Assembly: GCA_938002255.1 (NCBI GenBank)
Contig: CALLAL010000030.1
Coordinates: 1 to 63,395, forward strand
Direction: 5' to 3'
Length of the DNA stretch: 63,395 bases
Source: an uncultured bacterium
GTDB lineage: Bacteria; Desulfobacterota; BSN033; UBA1163
Below are positions 33,944 through 42,860 of this stretch, in pieces; within the stretch, counting starts at the first letter, position 1; every line of letters begins with the position of its first letter. The translations under genes and the position numbers were made by a program. Below the pieces are notes generated by a model. It was not told where the DNA came from and did no database searches. It was given only the letters and a program-made list of their open reading frames with translations.

Positions 33944-35138
33944 GATCTTTCTTGTGGATGGCACCCTGAGAGAGGGTGAGCAGGCTCCAGGGGTCTTCTT
34001 TACCCGGGAGGAGAAAATTGAGATTGCAAAAGCCTTGGATGGGTTGGGCGTGCCGATTCTGGATGTGGGAATGCCATCCATCTCAGAAGAAGAAAGAGAA
34101 GCGATTCATGAAATGAGTCATCTGGGTCTGAAGGCATCGGTTGGTGTTTCCCTCAGGTTGAAAAAGGAAGAGGTGGATCAGGCGATCCAGTGTCATGTGA
34201 AGGAGATCTTCCTGATCTGTCCGGTTAGTTCCCTCCACCTCAGATTAAAACTTGGAATGGATGAAAAGGGAGTCGAGACACTTGCTAAAGGGGTGATTGA
34301 GTATGCTTCTCGAAAGGGGCTTCTGGTCAATTTGGTGGCAGAAGATGCTTCAAGGGCTGAAAGGTCCTTTGTTCAAGCCCTTTGCAGGGACGCCTATCAA
34401 TGGGGAGCCCAGAGAGCTTTTCTTTGCGATACGGTAGGAGTCATGGAACCCTTCCAGATGAAGGAATGGGTCAAAAAGATACGGGACAGCATTCCGCCAG
34501 AAATGGGGCTGGGGGTTCATTGTCATAATGATTTTGGCCTTGCCACAGCCAATACCCTGGCGAGCATTGAGGCAGGAGCGACCTTTCCTTCAGTGACCGT
34601 CAATGGAATTGGCGAAAGGGCTGGGAATCCATCTCTTCACGAGGTGATTCTCTCGCTGGAGAAAATTCTTCATCGGGAGCACGGGATAGAGATCAGAAAC
34701 CTCTATTCTCTCTCTCGTATGGTTGAAACCTACTCAGGCATTTTCATGCCCGCCCATGCTCCTATCATTGGCTTTAATGCTTTCAGGCATGAATCCGGCA
34801 TCCATGTAGATGGGATTTTAAAGAATCACCAGACCTATAAAGCCATTGATCCGCAGGAGGTGGGGAGAGAATCCTCTTTTGTCCTGGGAAAGCATACAGG
34901 AATACGGACAGTCCTTCATCTTTTGAAACAGCGAGGATATGAAGCGAAAGAGGAGGAGTTAAAGGATATTCTGAAACGGGTTAAGGAGCGGAAGACAGCT
35001 GTAGAGAAAAAGGGGATCAGAGAGATGGCTAAGAAGGTGGAAGCATATTATAAAGAGAATCTCGATTTTCCTATGGAGACGTTCTGGGAGATTGTGAAAG
35101 AGGTTTTGGGGCAAGATGGTTCAGGGTATAACAGGTAA
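33936..35138 (+). CDS. Homocitrate/2-isopropylmalate synthase-like acyltransferase (NifV/AksA/LeuA family)
   Basis: 400 residues. Claisen-type DRE-TIM enzyme: DGTLREGEQAPG near the N-terminus, metal-binding HCHND (about residue 195), NGIGERAGN, and the C-terminal FRHESGIHVDG segment. Members condense acetyl-CoA with a 2-oxoacid. There is no long LeuA regulatory domain, so it is closer to NifV, AksA or homocitrate synthases. The 2-oxoacid substrate cannot be read from the sequence. It overlaps both neighbours and is followed by matching aconitase-type subunits. Confidence 0.87.
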   Translation: MNKIFLVDGTLREGEQAPGVFFTREEKIEIAKALDGLGVPILDVGMPSISEEEREAIHEMSHLGLKASVGVSLRLKKEEVDQAIQCHVKEIFLICPVSSLHLRLKLGMDEKGVETLAKGVIEYASRKGLLVNLVAEDASRAERSFVQALCRDAYQWGAQRAFLCDTVGVMEPFQMKEWVKKIRDSIPPEMGLGVHCHNDFGLATANTLASIEAGATFPSVTVNGIGERAGNPSLHEVILSLEKILHREHGIEIRNLYSLSRMVETYSGIFMPAHAPIIGFNAFRHESGIHVDGILKNHQTYKAIDPQEVGRESSFVLGKHTGIRTVLHLLKQRGYEAKEEELKDILKRVKERKTAVEKKGIREMAKKVEAYYKENLDFPMETFWEIVKEVLGQDGSGYNR

Positions 35139-36363
35139 AATTATTCAGGATCACGCCGATGGGCGGAAAGAGGGAGCCTACCTCTCCGTTAAAGTAGATT
35201 TCATCCTTCTTCACGATCCCACCTTTGCCCTGATCCTCCCTGAATTGAAAGCCTCTGGAGAGGAGATCTGGGATAGAACAAAGGTTCTTCTCACCGTAGA
35301 TCACTTTGCCCCTCCTTCGTCCACGGAGAGGGCGAATATGGTGAAGGAGGTTCTCTCCTTTGCCGTCGGAAAGAAATTACCTCATCTTTCTATCTATCAA
35401 GGGATCTGCCACCAACTCCTGGTAGAAGGACCCTGGTTGAAGCCCGGCCAACTGATCCTCGGAGCGGATTCTCATACGGTTACAGGGGGTGCGCTGGGTT
35501 GTCTGGCAACAGGTTTGGGTTCAACCGATATTCTTTACAGTCTCATTACCGGAAAGACCTGGCTCAGGCCTCCCGAAGTGGTTCGAATCAATTTCCGTGG
35601 GAATCTACCTCCCTATCTCATGGGTAAGGACATTATTCTGGATCTTCTTGGGAGATACGGAGAGGGTGGATTCCTTTATCAAGCAATGGAGTTCTTTGAC
35701 ACCGATGAGGCCATTTCTATGGATGACCGATTTGCCATCTGCAACATGGTCGTTGAAGGCGGGGCAAAGAATGGACTCTTCATGCCTGACCGGGTGACAG
35801 AAGAATTTTTAATTGAACGAGATAACGGGTTGAACTCTTCCTTCCAGCGGTTCGATGAAGAGTTGACTTACTCGAAAAAAATTGAAATGGACCTTTCTCA
35901 GCTAAAACCAAAGATTGCCCTTCCTCACAGTCCTGCAAAGGTTGTTGATGTTGAGGAAGTCGATGGAGAACCAATTGACACCATCTTCATCGGGTCCTGC
36001 ACTGGAGGAAGATTAAGAGATATAGAGGTGGTTTCAACACTCCTCAAAGGAAGAAAGATCGCGCAAGGCGTGAACCTCCTGGTTTGCCCTGCTTCTCAGA
36101 AGATCTATCTGCAGGCAATTGAGAAAGATTATTTAACCACACTCATCGAAGCAGGAGGCGTGGTGCTTAACCCAAGCTGTGGCCCATGCGGAGGCATTGA
36201 TAAAGGGATTCTTGCCAAAGACGAGAGATGTTTGAGCACGTCGAACAGAAATTTTCAGGGAAGGATGGGAGATCCATCCTCAAAGGTCTTTCTCTCATCG
36301 CCTCTTACAGCCGCTGCCTCTGCCCTCACAGGTCGCATTGTTGATCCCAGAGAGGTAATGTGA
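35116..36363 (+). CDS. Aconitase-family large subunit (LeuC/AksD/homoaconitase type)
   Basis: 415 residues, the size of the short LeuC2/AksD class. [4Fe-4S] ligands lie in GSCTGGR and NPSCGPCGG; GADSHTVTGGALGCLATG and DHFAPPSS are the family signatures. With the small subunit encoded next it should isomerise the alkylmalate made by the preceding enzyme through dehydration and rehydration. Overlap with the synthase gene is 23 bases; overlap with the small subunit is 4. Confidence 0.9.
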   Translation: MVQGITGKIIQDHADGRKEGAYLSVKVDFILLHDPTFALILPELKASGEEIWDRTKVLLTVDHFAPPSSTERANMVKEVLSFAVGKKLPHLSIYQGICHQLLVEGPWLKPGQLILGADSHTVTGGALGCLATGLGSTDILYSLITGKTWLRPPEVVRINFRGNLPPYLMGKDIILDLLGRYGEGGFLYQAMEFFDTDEAISMDDRFAICNMVVEGGAKNGLFMPDRVTEEFLIERDNGLNSSFQRFDEELTYSKKIEMDLSQLKPKIALPHSPAKVVDVEEVDGEPIDTIFIGSCTGGRLRDIEVVSTLLKGRKIAQGVNLLVCPASQKIYLQAIEKDYLTTLIEAGGVVLNPSCGPCGGIDKGILAKDERCLSTSNRNFQGRMGDPSSKVFLSSPLTAAASALTGRIVDPREVM

Positions 36364-36878
36364 TGGCACTTCCTGAGATCATCTCCGGCCAGGTCTGGAC
36401 ATTGGGTCCTCATGTCAATACAGACCTTCTTCACCCCCCTTCACATTTTACACCGGATGAGAAGAAGATGAGGGAAGGCATTGAAGAAGGGATCCTCAGG
36501 TTGGGTGGGAAGGTGAAAAAAGAAGGACCAGAAGTGGGATGGATCATTGTGGCAGGAGAGAATTTTGGATGTGGGTCGAGCAGGGAGACATCGGCGAGAG
36601 GCCTGTTGGCTTTTGGCGTGAAAGGGGTCGTGGCCTATTCCTTCGCCAGGATTTTTATGCGAAGCCTGATCAACCTTGGGATACCGGTTTTTGAGTGCAG
36701 GGAGATTCAGGAGCATGTCAGGAATGGGGAAATGATTCGTATTTTGATGAGAGAGGGTTGGATTGAAACTCAGGACTCAAAAAGATTTTCCTTTTCAGAG
36801 ATGGATCTTCATTTCAAAAAGATTCTCGAAGTAGGGGGCCTTCTTCATTATCTTCGGAGAGAGAGGCATGGGTTATGA
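36360..36878 (+). CDS. Aconitase-family small subunit (LeuD/AksE type)
   Basis: 172 residues. FGCGSSRETSARGLLAFGVKGVVAYSFARIF is the small-subunit signature. The loop that reads substrate chain length in known isopropylmalate or homoaconitate enzymes (usually around DTDxIxPxRYL) is here NTDLLHPPSHF, so substrate choice is probably different. Partner of the large subunit just upstream; 11-base overlap with the FAD protein downstream. Confidence 0.9.
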   Translation: MMALPEIISGQVWTLGPHVNTDLLHPPSHFTPDEKKMREGIEEGILRLGGKVKKEGPEVGWIIVAGENFGCGSSRETSARGLLAFGVKGVVAYSFARIFMRSLINLGIPVFECREIQEHVRNGEMIRILMREGWIETQDSKRFSFSEMDLHFKKILEVGGLLHYLRRERHGL

Positions 36879-38079
36879 TTATGATGTGATTGTCGTCGGA
36901 GGGGGACCCGCGGGATTAAGTGCGGCTATCCGAACAAGGTGGATCAAGAGATTTAAAGCCATTCCCTGCAGCACCCTTCTCATTGAGAATGGTTATCTGG
37001 GAGGACTGGCTTCCTGGCGGGGATGCCTTTTCACAGGTCCCTCATGGAAGATGGACAGAAAGGATCTGGTTCAACGACTTGTGAGGGATGTGGATCACCT
37101 TCAAATTGAGGTTCATCAAGGAAGGGTAAGCCGAATTCAGACGGAAGGTCCTGTAAAAGAGGTTGTCACTTCAAAGGGAAAGCTCTTCAGATCATTAGCT
37201 GTCGTCATCGCCACCGGAATAAAAGTTCTTTTTAATGAACGGGATTATCTTGGCCGGGGATTAGAAGTGACGAGCATGGGATATGAGTTCATCGTTTCTC
37301 AACTGAAAAAGTTTATCACCAAAAGGGAGAAACAGAGGCTTGTAGTGGTGGGAAGCGAAAAGGTCCAAAACCTCCTCCCTTTGATTCGAGACCTCAACCA
37401 GAGCCGATCTCCTATGCTATTCGTGATTGAAGGACAGGGAGAAAGAAGTGGCGATATTCTCAGGGGGTGGGTGGAACGATATTGGGGAAGTGAGAAACTT
37501 GAAGGCATGACGGTTAGAACATCGAAAGGGCTTCAGAAGATCAAATGCGATAAGGTTCTGTTAGACTTTAACTCCTATGAACTTTCCCCCGTATGGAGGA
37601 TCGCGTTTGAAACCAGAGGGATCGGCTCTCTTTTCATCAACGTCAATTCAGATATGGAGACCTCGATCCCCGGTCTGTTTGCCGCAGGGGATGTGACTTC
37701 CGGGGGGTATAACTCCTTTGCAAGGGCAGTAGCTCAGGGAATGGCGGCAGGTCTAAGCGCGTATCGCTATGTCTTTCGAGAAAAATTTGGAATTGAACCG
37801 CCCCTCTTTGCCTATCGTCCGATGGACTTTACGATTCCGTCAGACTTTCGAGAACTGCCTTCCCTTAAGAAAGATCTTCTTCCTAAATCCCTGGTCGATG
37901 AAGAAGAGATCAAAAAGTTACTGGGAAAGAGGTGGGCCTGGTTGGCGCAATATCTTAAGGGAGAGCTTACGATCAAGGAGATTTCAGAAAGACAAAGACT
38001 GAATTCCGAAACCTTGGAAAACATATTGCAACGATTGGTTGAGAAGAAGATGATTACTTTTCACATCGAGGTCCCATGA
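36868..38079 (+). CDS. FAD-dependent oxidoreductase with C-terminal helix-turn-helix-like tail
   Basis: 403 residues. Dinucleotide-binding GGGPAGLSAA at the N-terminus and PGLFAAGDVTSGGYNSFARAVAQG late in the chain place it near the thioredoxin-reductase/geranylgeranyl reductase-like flavoproteins, but the CxxC of thioredoxin reductases is absent. The last about 55 residues (LTIKEISERQRLNSETLENILQRLVEKK) resemble a winged helix. It may oxidise or reduce a pathway intermediate in place of the missing isopropylmalate-type dehydrogenase; that is inference. Confidence 0.8.
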   Translation: MGYDYDVIVVGGGPAGLSAAIRTRWIKRFKAIPCSTLLIENGYLGGLASWRGCLFTGPSWKMDRKDLVQRLVRDVDHLQIEVHQGRVSRIQTEGPVKEVVTSKGKLFRSLAVVIATGIKVLFNERDYLGRGLEVTSMGYEFIVSQLKKFITKREKQRLVVVGSEKVQNLLPLIRDLNQSRSPMLFVIEGQGERSGDILRGWVERYWGSEKLEGMTVRTSKGLQKIKCDKVLLDFNSYELSPVWRIAFETRGIGSLFINVNSDMETSIPGLFAAGDVTSGGYNSFARAVAQGMAAGLSAYRYVFREKFGIEPPLFAYRPMDFTIPSDFRELPSLKKDLLPKSLVDEEEIKKLLGKRWAWLAQYLKGELTIKEISERQRLNSETLENILQRLVEKKMITFHIEVP

Positions 38080-39203
38080 TGAGGGAATTGGATAAAGAAG
38101 TCCGAGATCTGGATGAAAGAATCCTCCACTTTATCGGGAAGGGAATTGATAACCAGGACGAAAAAACATTTAACCAACTTGCCCTTGAGATTTTTGAACT
38201 TCAGGTTAAATGGATTCCCCTTTACCGGCGCTATTGTGAGAAGAGGGGAATCCTGCCCGAGAAGATCTCTTCCTGGGAAGAGATTCCAGCCCTTCCCACA
38301 GATGCATTCAAGGTCGCAGAACTCGCGATGTTTCCGTCTCAGATCGTGAGGACCTTTTTGACAAGTGGGACAACTCGGCCAGAGGAGAGAGGGAAGGTTC
38401 ATTATGATGAAGGAGGGTTGAGGCTGATGGATGGGACGATTCAAACCGCTGCCGCCTCTTTTCTCTTCCCTGATGGAATGAAGACTAAGATCCTGATCAT
38501 TGCCCCTTCTCCAGAGATTGCTCCTTCGATGATCATGGCCTACGGCATGAACCGCTTGAGGGAATTTTTCGGCTTGCCTCAAAGTGGTTTTCTGGTGACT
38601 GAGAAAGGTTTTGAAGTCGAAACCCTTGTCAGGGAACTTCGTTCTTCGGAAAACGAAGGCATCCCGGTCACGATCTGTGGGGGGTCTTTTGGCTTTGTCA
38701 ATTTTTTCGACTATTGCCACGAACGAGGGTTGAGGTTCAAGCTCCCAGTGGGCTCTCGTACCCTTGATGCGGGTGGGTTTAAAGGGAGAAGCAGGGAGGT
38801 GAAACGAGAAGACTTTGTTAGGGAGTGTGAGGAGATCCTTGGAATCAGAACAGAATATTCTATCAATCTACTCGGAATGACAGAGATCGGTTCTCAATTT
38901 TATGACAGCACCCTAAGAAATTTTTATCAGGGATTATCTCTGCCGGTGGCAAAAGTGAATCCCCCCTGGACCCGTACCGTTGTGGTTGACCCAGAGAACC
39001 TTAAACCCTTGCCAGAGGGAGAAACCGGTCTGCTTAAACATTATGATCTGGCGAATCGAGGTCATATCCTTGCGATTCAGACTGATGATCTGGGAAGAAG
39101 AACGCCAGAGGGATTTGAGGTTTTTGGCAGATCGAAGGACGAAGCTACAAGGGGATGTTCCCTTACGATCGATGAGATGACCCGCATTGAAAGGGGAAGA
39201 TAA
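38076..39203 (+). CDS. LuxE-like acyl-protein synthetase
   Basis: 375 residues with the ANL-like LTSGTTRPEERGKVHYD adenylation loop and a late GLLKHYDLANRGHILAIQTDD block typical of LuxE family. LuxE activates a carboxylate as acyl-AMP and hands it to LuxC, which reduces it to the aldehyde. No luxA/luxB is present, so the pair is not for light production. It overlaps the FAD gene by 4 bases and the LuxC-like gene by one (TAATG). Confidence 0.87.
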   Translation: MMRELDKEVRDLDERILHFIGKGIDNQDEKTFNQLALEIFELQVKWIPLYRRYCEKRGILPEKISSWEEIPALPTDAFKVAELAMFPSQIVRTFLTSGTTRPEERGKVHYDEGGLRLMDGTIQTAAASFLFPDGMKTKILIIAPSPEIAPSMIMAYGMNRLREFFGLPQSGFLVTEKGFEVETLVRELRSSENEGIPVTICGGSFGFVNFFDYCHERGLRFKLPVGSRTLDAGGFKGRSREVKREDFVRECEEILGIRTEYSINLLGMTEIGSQFYDSTLRNFYQGLSLPVAKVNPPWTRTVVVDPENLKPLPEGETGLLKHYDLANRGHILAIQTDDLGRRTPEGFEVFGRSKDEATRGCSLTIDEMTRIERGR

Positions 39204-40642
39204 TGGAACTTCTTGAATTGGAAGCCTACCGGGTTCCTTCCCGATTCAAAGATTGGATCAGAATCTTACGAACCACAATCTACGAAGACGGCCCGACTCG
39301 GATCCATTTAAAGATTCCGACGGTGGATCCGATCTTCATTCAATCGCTTACCCGTTATTTGAAGGAAAAGAGAAAATCTTATCTCGCCGATCTTCCGATC
39401 GAAACGATTGTCCATGTTCTGGATGAAGCCTCGAGGAGATGGCTGGATCAGAATTACCCTTTAAGGCGTCTCGCTCTAAAGGTCATTCCCCAGATCACCG
39501 GATTCTCCCAGGAAGTTGTGGCGGCGAGCATTGATGCTGAGATGGAAAGCTCTCTCCGGGAGGATCTGTGGCGCGCCCTCTCACTGGAAATTGGAGATCC
39601 CCTCTTTTTAAACGATTTTCAGTACTCTCCTTTGCTGGGAGGCTACAGTCGGGCCTTTGGCCCAGAGCTGATGGTCTCCATCTTTTCAGAAAACATTCCT
39701 GCTCTCCCCCATCTTCTTTTTATGAGGTCAGCCCTGATCAAATCAGCGTGCCTCGGAAAAGTGGCTGCTGGAGAACCGACGTTTGCTCCCCTCTATTTAA
39801 AAACGATCGAAGAGATCGATCCAGAGATGGCAGAATGTATGGCGGTGCTTTACTGGCAAGGGGGAACAACAGAAATCGAGTCCATTCTTTTTGAAGAAGC
39901 TGATGCTGTTGTCTTATTCGGAGGCGTGGAGACCTGCAAGGCTCTCCTCGAAAAAGTTCCTCGTAACGTCAAAACGGTCGTCCATGGCCACCGCTTGGGA
40001 TTTGGAGTCATCGGACAGCAGAATATGAAACGTCAGAAACTGGAGAGATTGGCCGAGGCGGTTGCCCTGGATTGTTCGATGTTTGACCAACAGGCTTGCC
40101 TTGCACCCCACCTCTACTACCTGGAAGAGGGAGGGGAGGTGGGACCCAAAGAATTCTGTGAGGCTGTGGCGGCCGCGATGGAGAGATTAAATCAGAAGAT
40201 GCCAAGAGGAAGGCTCACGGCCCATGAGGCTTCAACCATCCATCAACTCAGAGCGTCCTATGAACTGAGAGAGATAAAAGGGGAGGAGGTTCGAGTTTTG
40301 GCCTCTCCCTCTGGAACGGATTGGACGGTGGTCTATGAGAGGGATCCCGGAGTCTTTTCTCCCTCGCCATTGAATCGGTTCATCAGATTTTATGGCGTGG
40401 AAGACATCTTCCAGATCCCTTCATCACTAAAATCCGTAGGTCCTTTTTTGCAGAACGCAGCGGTTGCCATTGGGGATCGACGGGAAAAAGAGTTCATCAA
40501 AGTCTTGGGTGAGCTTGGAGTTTCCCGAATTACGTCGCCGGGGAAGATGGCTCTTCCCTCGATGATGTGGCATCACGACGGGATCTCTCCTTTAGCGTCC
40601 TTGCTTCGCTGGTGCGATGTGGAGAAAAAGGAAGACTTTTAA
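39203..40642 (+). CDS. LuxC-like acyl-CoA/acyl-protein reductase
   Basis: 479 residues of the aldehyde-dehydrogenase-like LuxC family. Catalytic Cys is C299 in SMFDQQACLAPH; the VLFGG and VKTVVHGHRLGFGVI strands form the NAD(P)H site. It would take the acyl group activated by the LuxE-like protein and release an aldehyde. The gene is translationally coupled to LuxE upstream and is followed 15 bases later by the U32-family gene. Confidence 0.9.
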   Translation: MELLELEAYRVPSRFKDWIRILRTTIYEDGPTRIHLKIPTVDPIFIQSLTRYLKEKRKSYLADLPIETIVHVLDEASRRWLDQNYPLRRLALKVIPQITGFSQEVVAASIDAEMESSLREDLWRALSLEIGDPLFLNDFQYSPLLGGYSRAFGPELMVSIFSENIPALPHLLFMRSALIKSACLGKVAAGEPTFAPLYLKTIEEIDPEMAECMAVLYWQGGTTEIESILFEEADAVVLFGGVETCKALLEKVPRNVKTVVHGHRLGFGVIGQQNMKRQKLERLAEAVALDCSMFDQQACLAPHLYYLEEGGEVGPKEFCEAVAAAMERLNQKMPRGRLTAHEASTIHQLRASYELREIKGEEVRVLASPSGTDWTVVYERDPGVFSPSPLNRFIRFYGVEDIFQIPSSLKSVGPFLQNAAVAIGDRREKEFIKVLGELGVSRITSPGKMALPSMMWHHDGISPLASLLRWCDVEKKEDF

Positions 40643-40657
40643 AAGGAGATCATCTTC

Positions 40658-41848
40658 ATGCGTTATTCGATTGCAACCAATTGGGATCTCTCATTGCTGG
40701 ATCGATTGGAAGGAACATCGGTTGAGAGTCTCTATGGCCAAATGTGGGGGGATCCTCTTGGGGGAGGTCGGATGTCTCTGTTCATCCCAAAGGTTGGAAG
40801 GAATGAGGTCGCCACCTTTATTACGGAAACGAGAAAAAGGGGATTTGGGTTTAACTATCTCATCAACGGAACCTGCCTCGACAATCTGGAATTTACGAAA
40901 AAAGCCTACGAAAATATTGCTGGGCATCTCGAGTGGGTCGCCTCGACCGGTGCCGATATGGTAACGGTGACCCTTCCGTTTCTCGCTGAAATGGTCAAGA
41001 AAGAATTCCCTCATCTCAAGGTAGCCGTCTCCTCTTTCGCACGAGTGCAGAATGTTCACCTGGCGCGTGCATGGGAAGAGATGGGAGTAGCAAAGATCAT
41101 TCTGCCCGAATCGGTCAGCAGGGATTTCAAAAGTCTTCGACTCATCCGGAAGGCGGTCGGTTGCGAGCTGGAGCTGATAGCCAACCACTGTTGCCTCTTT
41201 CAGTGTGTCCTCGACCTTCACCACAGAAATATGGTTTCTCACGGCTCACAGGCTGATCATCCATGCGGTGGTTTTGCGCCGGATTATTGTAAATTGGCCT
41301 GTCAACGTTTGAAGATCCTGAAGCCTGTTGAATTGATCAAATCCACCTGGATTCGGCCTGAGGATGTTCCTTATTATGAAGAGATTGGGATCGACTGTTT
41401 GAAGCTGGTGGAGAGGTTTCGGGGCACGGAGAGTCTGCTTCACATTATTCAGGCCTATGAGGAGAAGCGGTTTGATGGAAATCTGGTTGAACTTCTCACC
41501 CTTCCTCAGCAGGGAGTCTATCTGTCGCCTAATCTGGATCTTCTTAACCGAAATGATCTCATTGAACCCGAAAAGATGGAACAGGTGATGGCTGTTTTGC
41601 GAGAACCTTTTCCAGGAAGGGTTTATATCGATAATCGAAAACTGGATGGGTTTCTTGAACATTTTAAAGAGACGGATTGCTTTCGAATGGATTGTAGACA
41701 GTGTGGCTATTGTGAATCGGTTGCCCGGAAAGTCATTTCGATGGATGAGCAATGGAGAGAGGAGATGATTTCAAGATTTGATCAAGCCCTGGAGAGGTTG
41801 ATTACGGGTGAGATCGCAGGCCTTCATGCGAGAACCTTGACGGAATGA
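40658..41848 (+). CDS. U32-family protein (UbiU/V- and RlhA-related), Fe-S candidate
   Basis: 396 residues. U32 'peptidase' core with SSFARVQNVHLARAWEEMGVAKIILPES followed by a cysteine-rich stretch (ANHCCLFQCVLDLHH...HPCGGFAPDYCKLAC) and a C-terminal CRQCGYC. Related proteins (UbiU, UbiV, RlhA, TrhP) are Fe-S enzymes for oxygen-independent hydroxylation rather than proteases. AAAAGGAG precedes the ATG. It closes the eight-gene cluster and may introduce a hydroxyl group; this is inference. Confidence 0.82.
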   Translation: MRYSIATNWDLSLLDRLEGTSVESLYGQMWGDPLGGGRMSLFIPKVGRNEVATFITETRKRGFGFNYLINGTCLDNLEFTKKAYENIAGHLEWVASTGADMVTVTLPFLAEMVKKEFPHLKVAVSSFARVQNVHLARAWEEMGVAKIILPESVSRDFKSLRLIRKAVGCELELIANHCCLFQCVLDLHHRNMVSHGSQADHPCGGFAPDYCKLACQRLKILKPVELIKSTWIRPEDVPYYEEIGIDCLKLVERFRGTESLLHIIQAYEEKRFDGNLVELLTLPQQGVYLSPNLDLLNRNDLIEPEKMEQVMAVLREPFPGRVYIDNRKLDGFLEHFKETDCFRMDCRQCGYCESVARKVISMDEQWREEMISRFDQALERLITGEIAGLHARTLTE

Positions 41849-41887
41849 TGGTCTGGGGTTATGAAATAAAACATTAAGGAGCATCTT

Positions 41888-42535
41888 TTGATCTCGGAGT
41901 TGACACAATGGATCTTAGAACTGATGAGGGCTCATGGCCAGCTCTCGGTCTTCATCGGAGTGATGATTGAACAGGTGATCGTGCCCATCCCCTCGCCAAT
42001 GATTATCATGGGAGCGGGGGCTATCCTGATTCCGCCTGACCTTTCGATTTCGAAGGCATTTCTCCAAATCCTCTGGACCATCGTTCTCCCCGGAACCTTT
42101 GCTTCTACCCTTGGGTCTTATATCGGATATGGGATCAGTTATTATGGGGGAAAGGCTCTGGTGATTCGTTTCCAAAGATTTTTAGATGTGGATTGGGATC
42201 AGATCGAAAGATTGGAGAGGCGTTTTCAGGGAAAGAGAGAGGTATGGAGCCTCTTTCTCTTTCGGGCTATCCCTGTCTTTCCTCTTTCTTTGGTTTCTGT
42301 TTTTGCAGGTCTTTTACGCATCGCTATCAAACCTTTTACCTTTTATACTTTTTTAGGGTCTATCTTCCGCTGTCTCTTTCTTGGTTTTGTAGGATGGTGG
42401 GTTGGGGCGACCTATGAAAAGATTGCGACCCACATCAACTCGTTGGAAACGATCGTATCCGTCTTGATGTTGTTGATGATGGGGGGTATTCTTGGATATC
42501 TCTATTATAAGTTTAGAAGGCAGAATCTCAGGTAA
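41888..42535 (+). CDS. DedA-family membrane protein
   Basis: 215 residues starting with TTG (AAGGAG six bases upstream). Multi-helix protein with EQVIVPIPSPMIIMGAGAIL, LPGTFASTLGSYIGYGISYYGGK and FLFRAIPVFPLSLVSVFAGLLR motifs, including the conserved Arg. DedA/DTT proteins are undecaprenyl-phosphate or phospholipid translocases or transporters. Possibly in the same transcript as the U32 gene. Confidence 0.88.
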   Translation: MISELTQWILELMRAHGQLSVFIGVMIEQVIVPIPSPMIIMGAGAILIPPDLSISKAFLQILWTIVLPGTFASTLGSYIGYGISYYGGKALVIRFQRFLDVDWDQIERLERRFQGKREVWSLFLFRAIPVFPLSLVSVFAGLLRIAIKPFTFYTFLGSIFRCLFLGFVGWWVGATYEKIATHINSLETIVSVLMLLMMGGILGYLYYKFRRQNLR

Positions 42536-42612
42536 GACTCAGGACAGAACTTGATTTAATATTTTTGGGATCAGGGGGGTGTTCAATTCCACATGGAAAG
42601 GAGGTTTAGGAC

Positions 42613-42801
42613 ATGAAGGTAACCGTTGATGAGGAAACCTGTGTCGGTTGTGAGGCGTGCGTTGACACCTGTCCAGAAATATTTGAGATGGTAGGGGATA
42701 AAGCACGGGCAAAGATGGAAAATGTCCCGGCTGATCTTGTAAAGTCCTGTAAGGAAGCAGCTGAAAACTGTCCTGTTGAAGCCATTCAATTGGAAGATTA
42801 G
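42613..42801 (+). CDS. [4Fe-4S] ferredoxin
   Basis: 62 residues with a single-cluster motif CVGCEACVDTCP and a distal CP (ENCPVEAI); the DTCPEIFEM sequence is typical of monocluster ferredoxins. Cytoplasmic electron carrier. AAAGGAGG precedes the ATG, and a strong terminator follows directly. Confidence 0.93.
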   Translation: MKVTVDEETCVGCEACVDTCPEIFEMVGDKARAKMENVPADLVKSCKEAAENCPVEAIQLED

Positions 42802-42807
42802 AAACAG

Positions 42808-42849
42808 AAAGGGGCATTCCGAAAGCTGGAATGCCCCTTTGAATTTTTT
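42808..42849 (+). terminator. Strong rho-independent terminator after the ferredoxin gene
   Basis: Perfect 13-bp stem AAAGGGGCATTCC / GGAATGCCCCTTT with a 7-base loop, followed by six T. It lies between convergent genes. Confidence 0.93.
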
Positions 42850-42860
42850 CGCGGAAGGGA

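Noticed and set aside
33936-35138. NifV in a nitrogen-fixation cluster
   Set aside because: No nifHDK, nifEN or nifB genes nearby; neighbours are aconitase-type subunits and LuxCE.
38076-40642. LuxE/LuxC as part of a bioluminescence operon
   Set aside because: No luciferase (luxAB) or luxD gene is present and the neighbours are biosynthetic enzymes.
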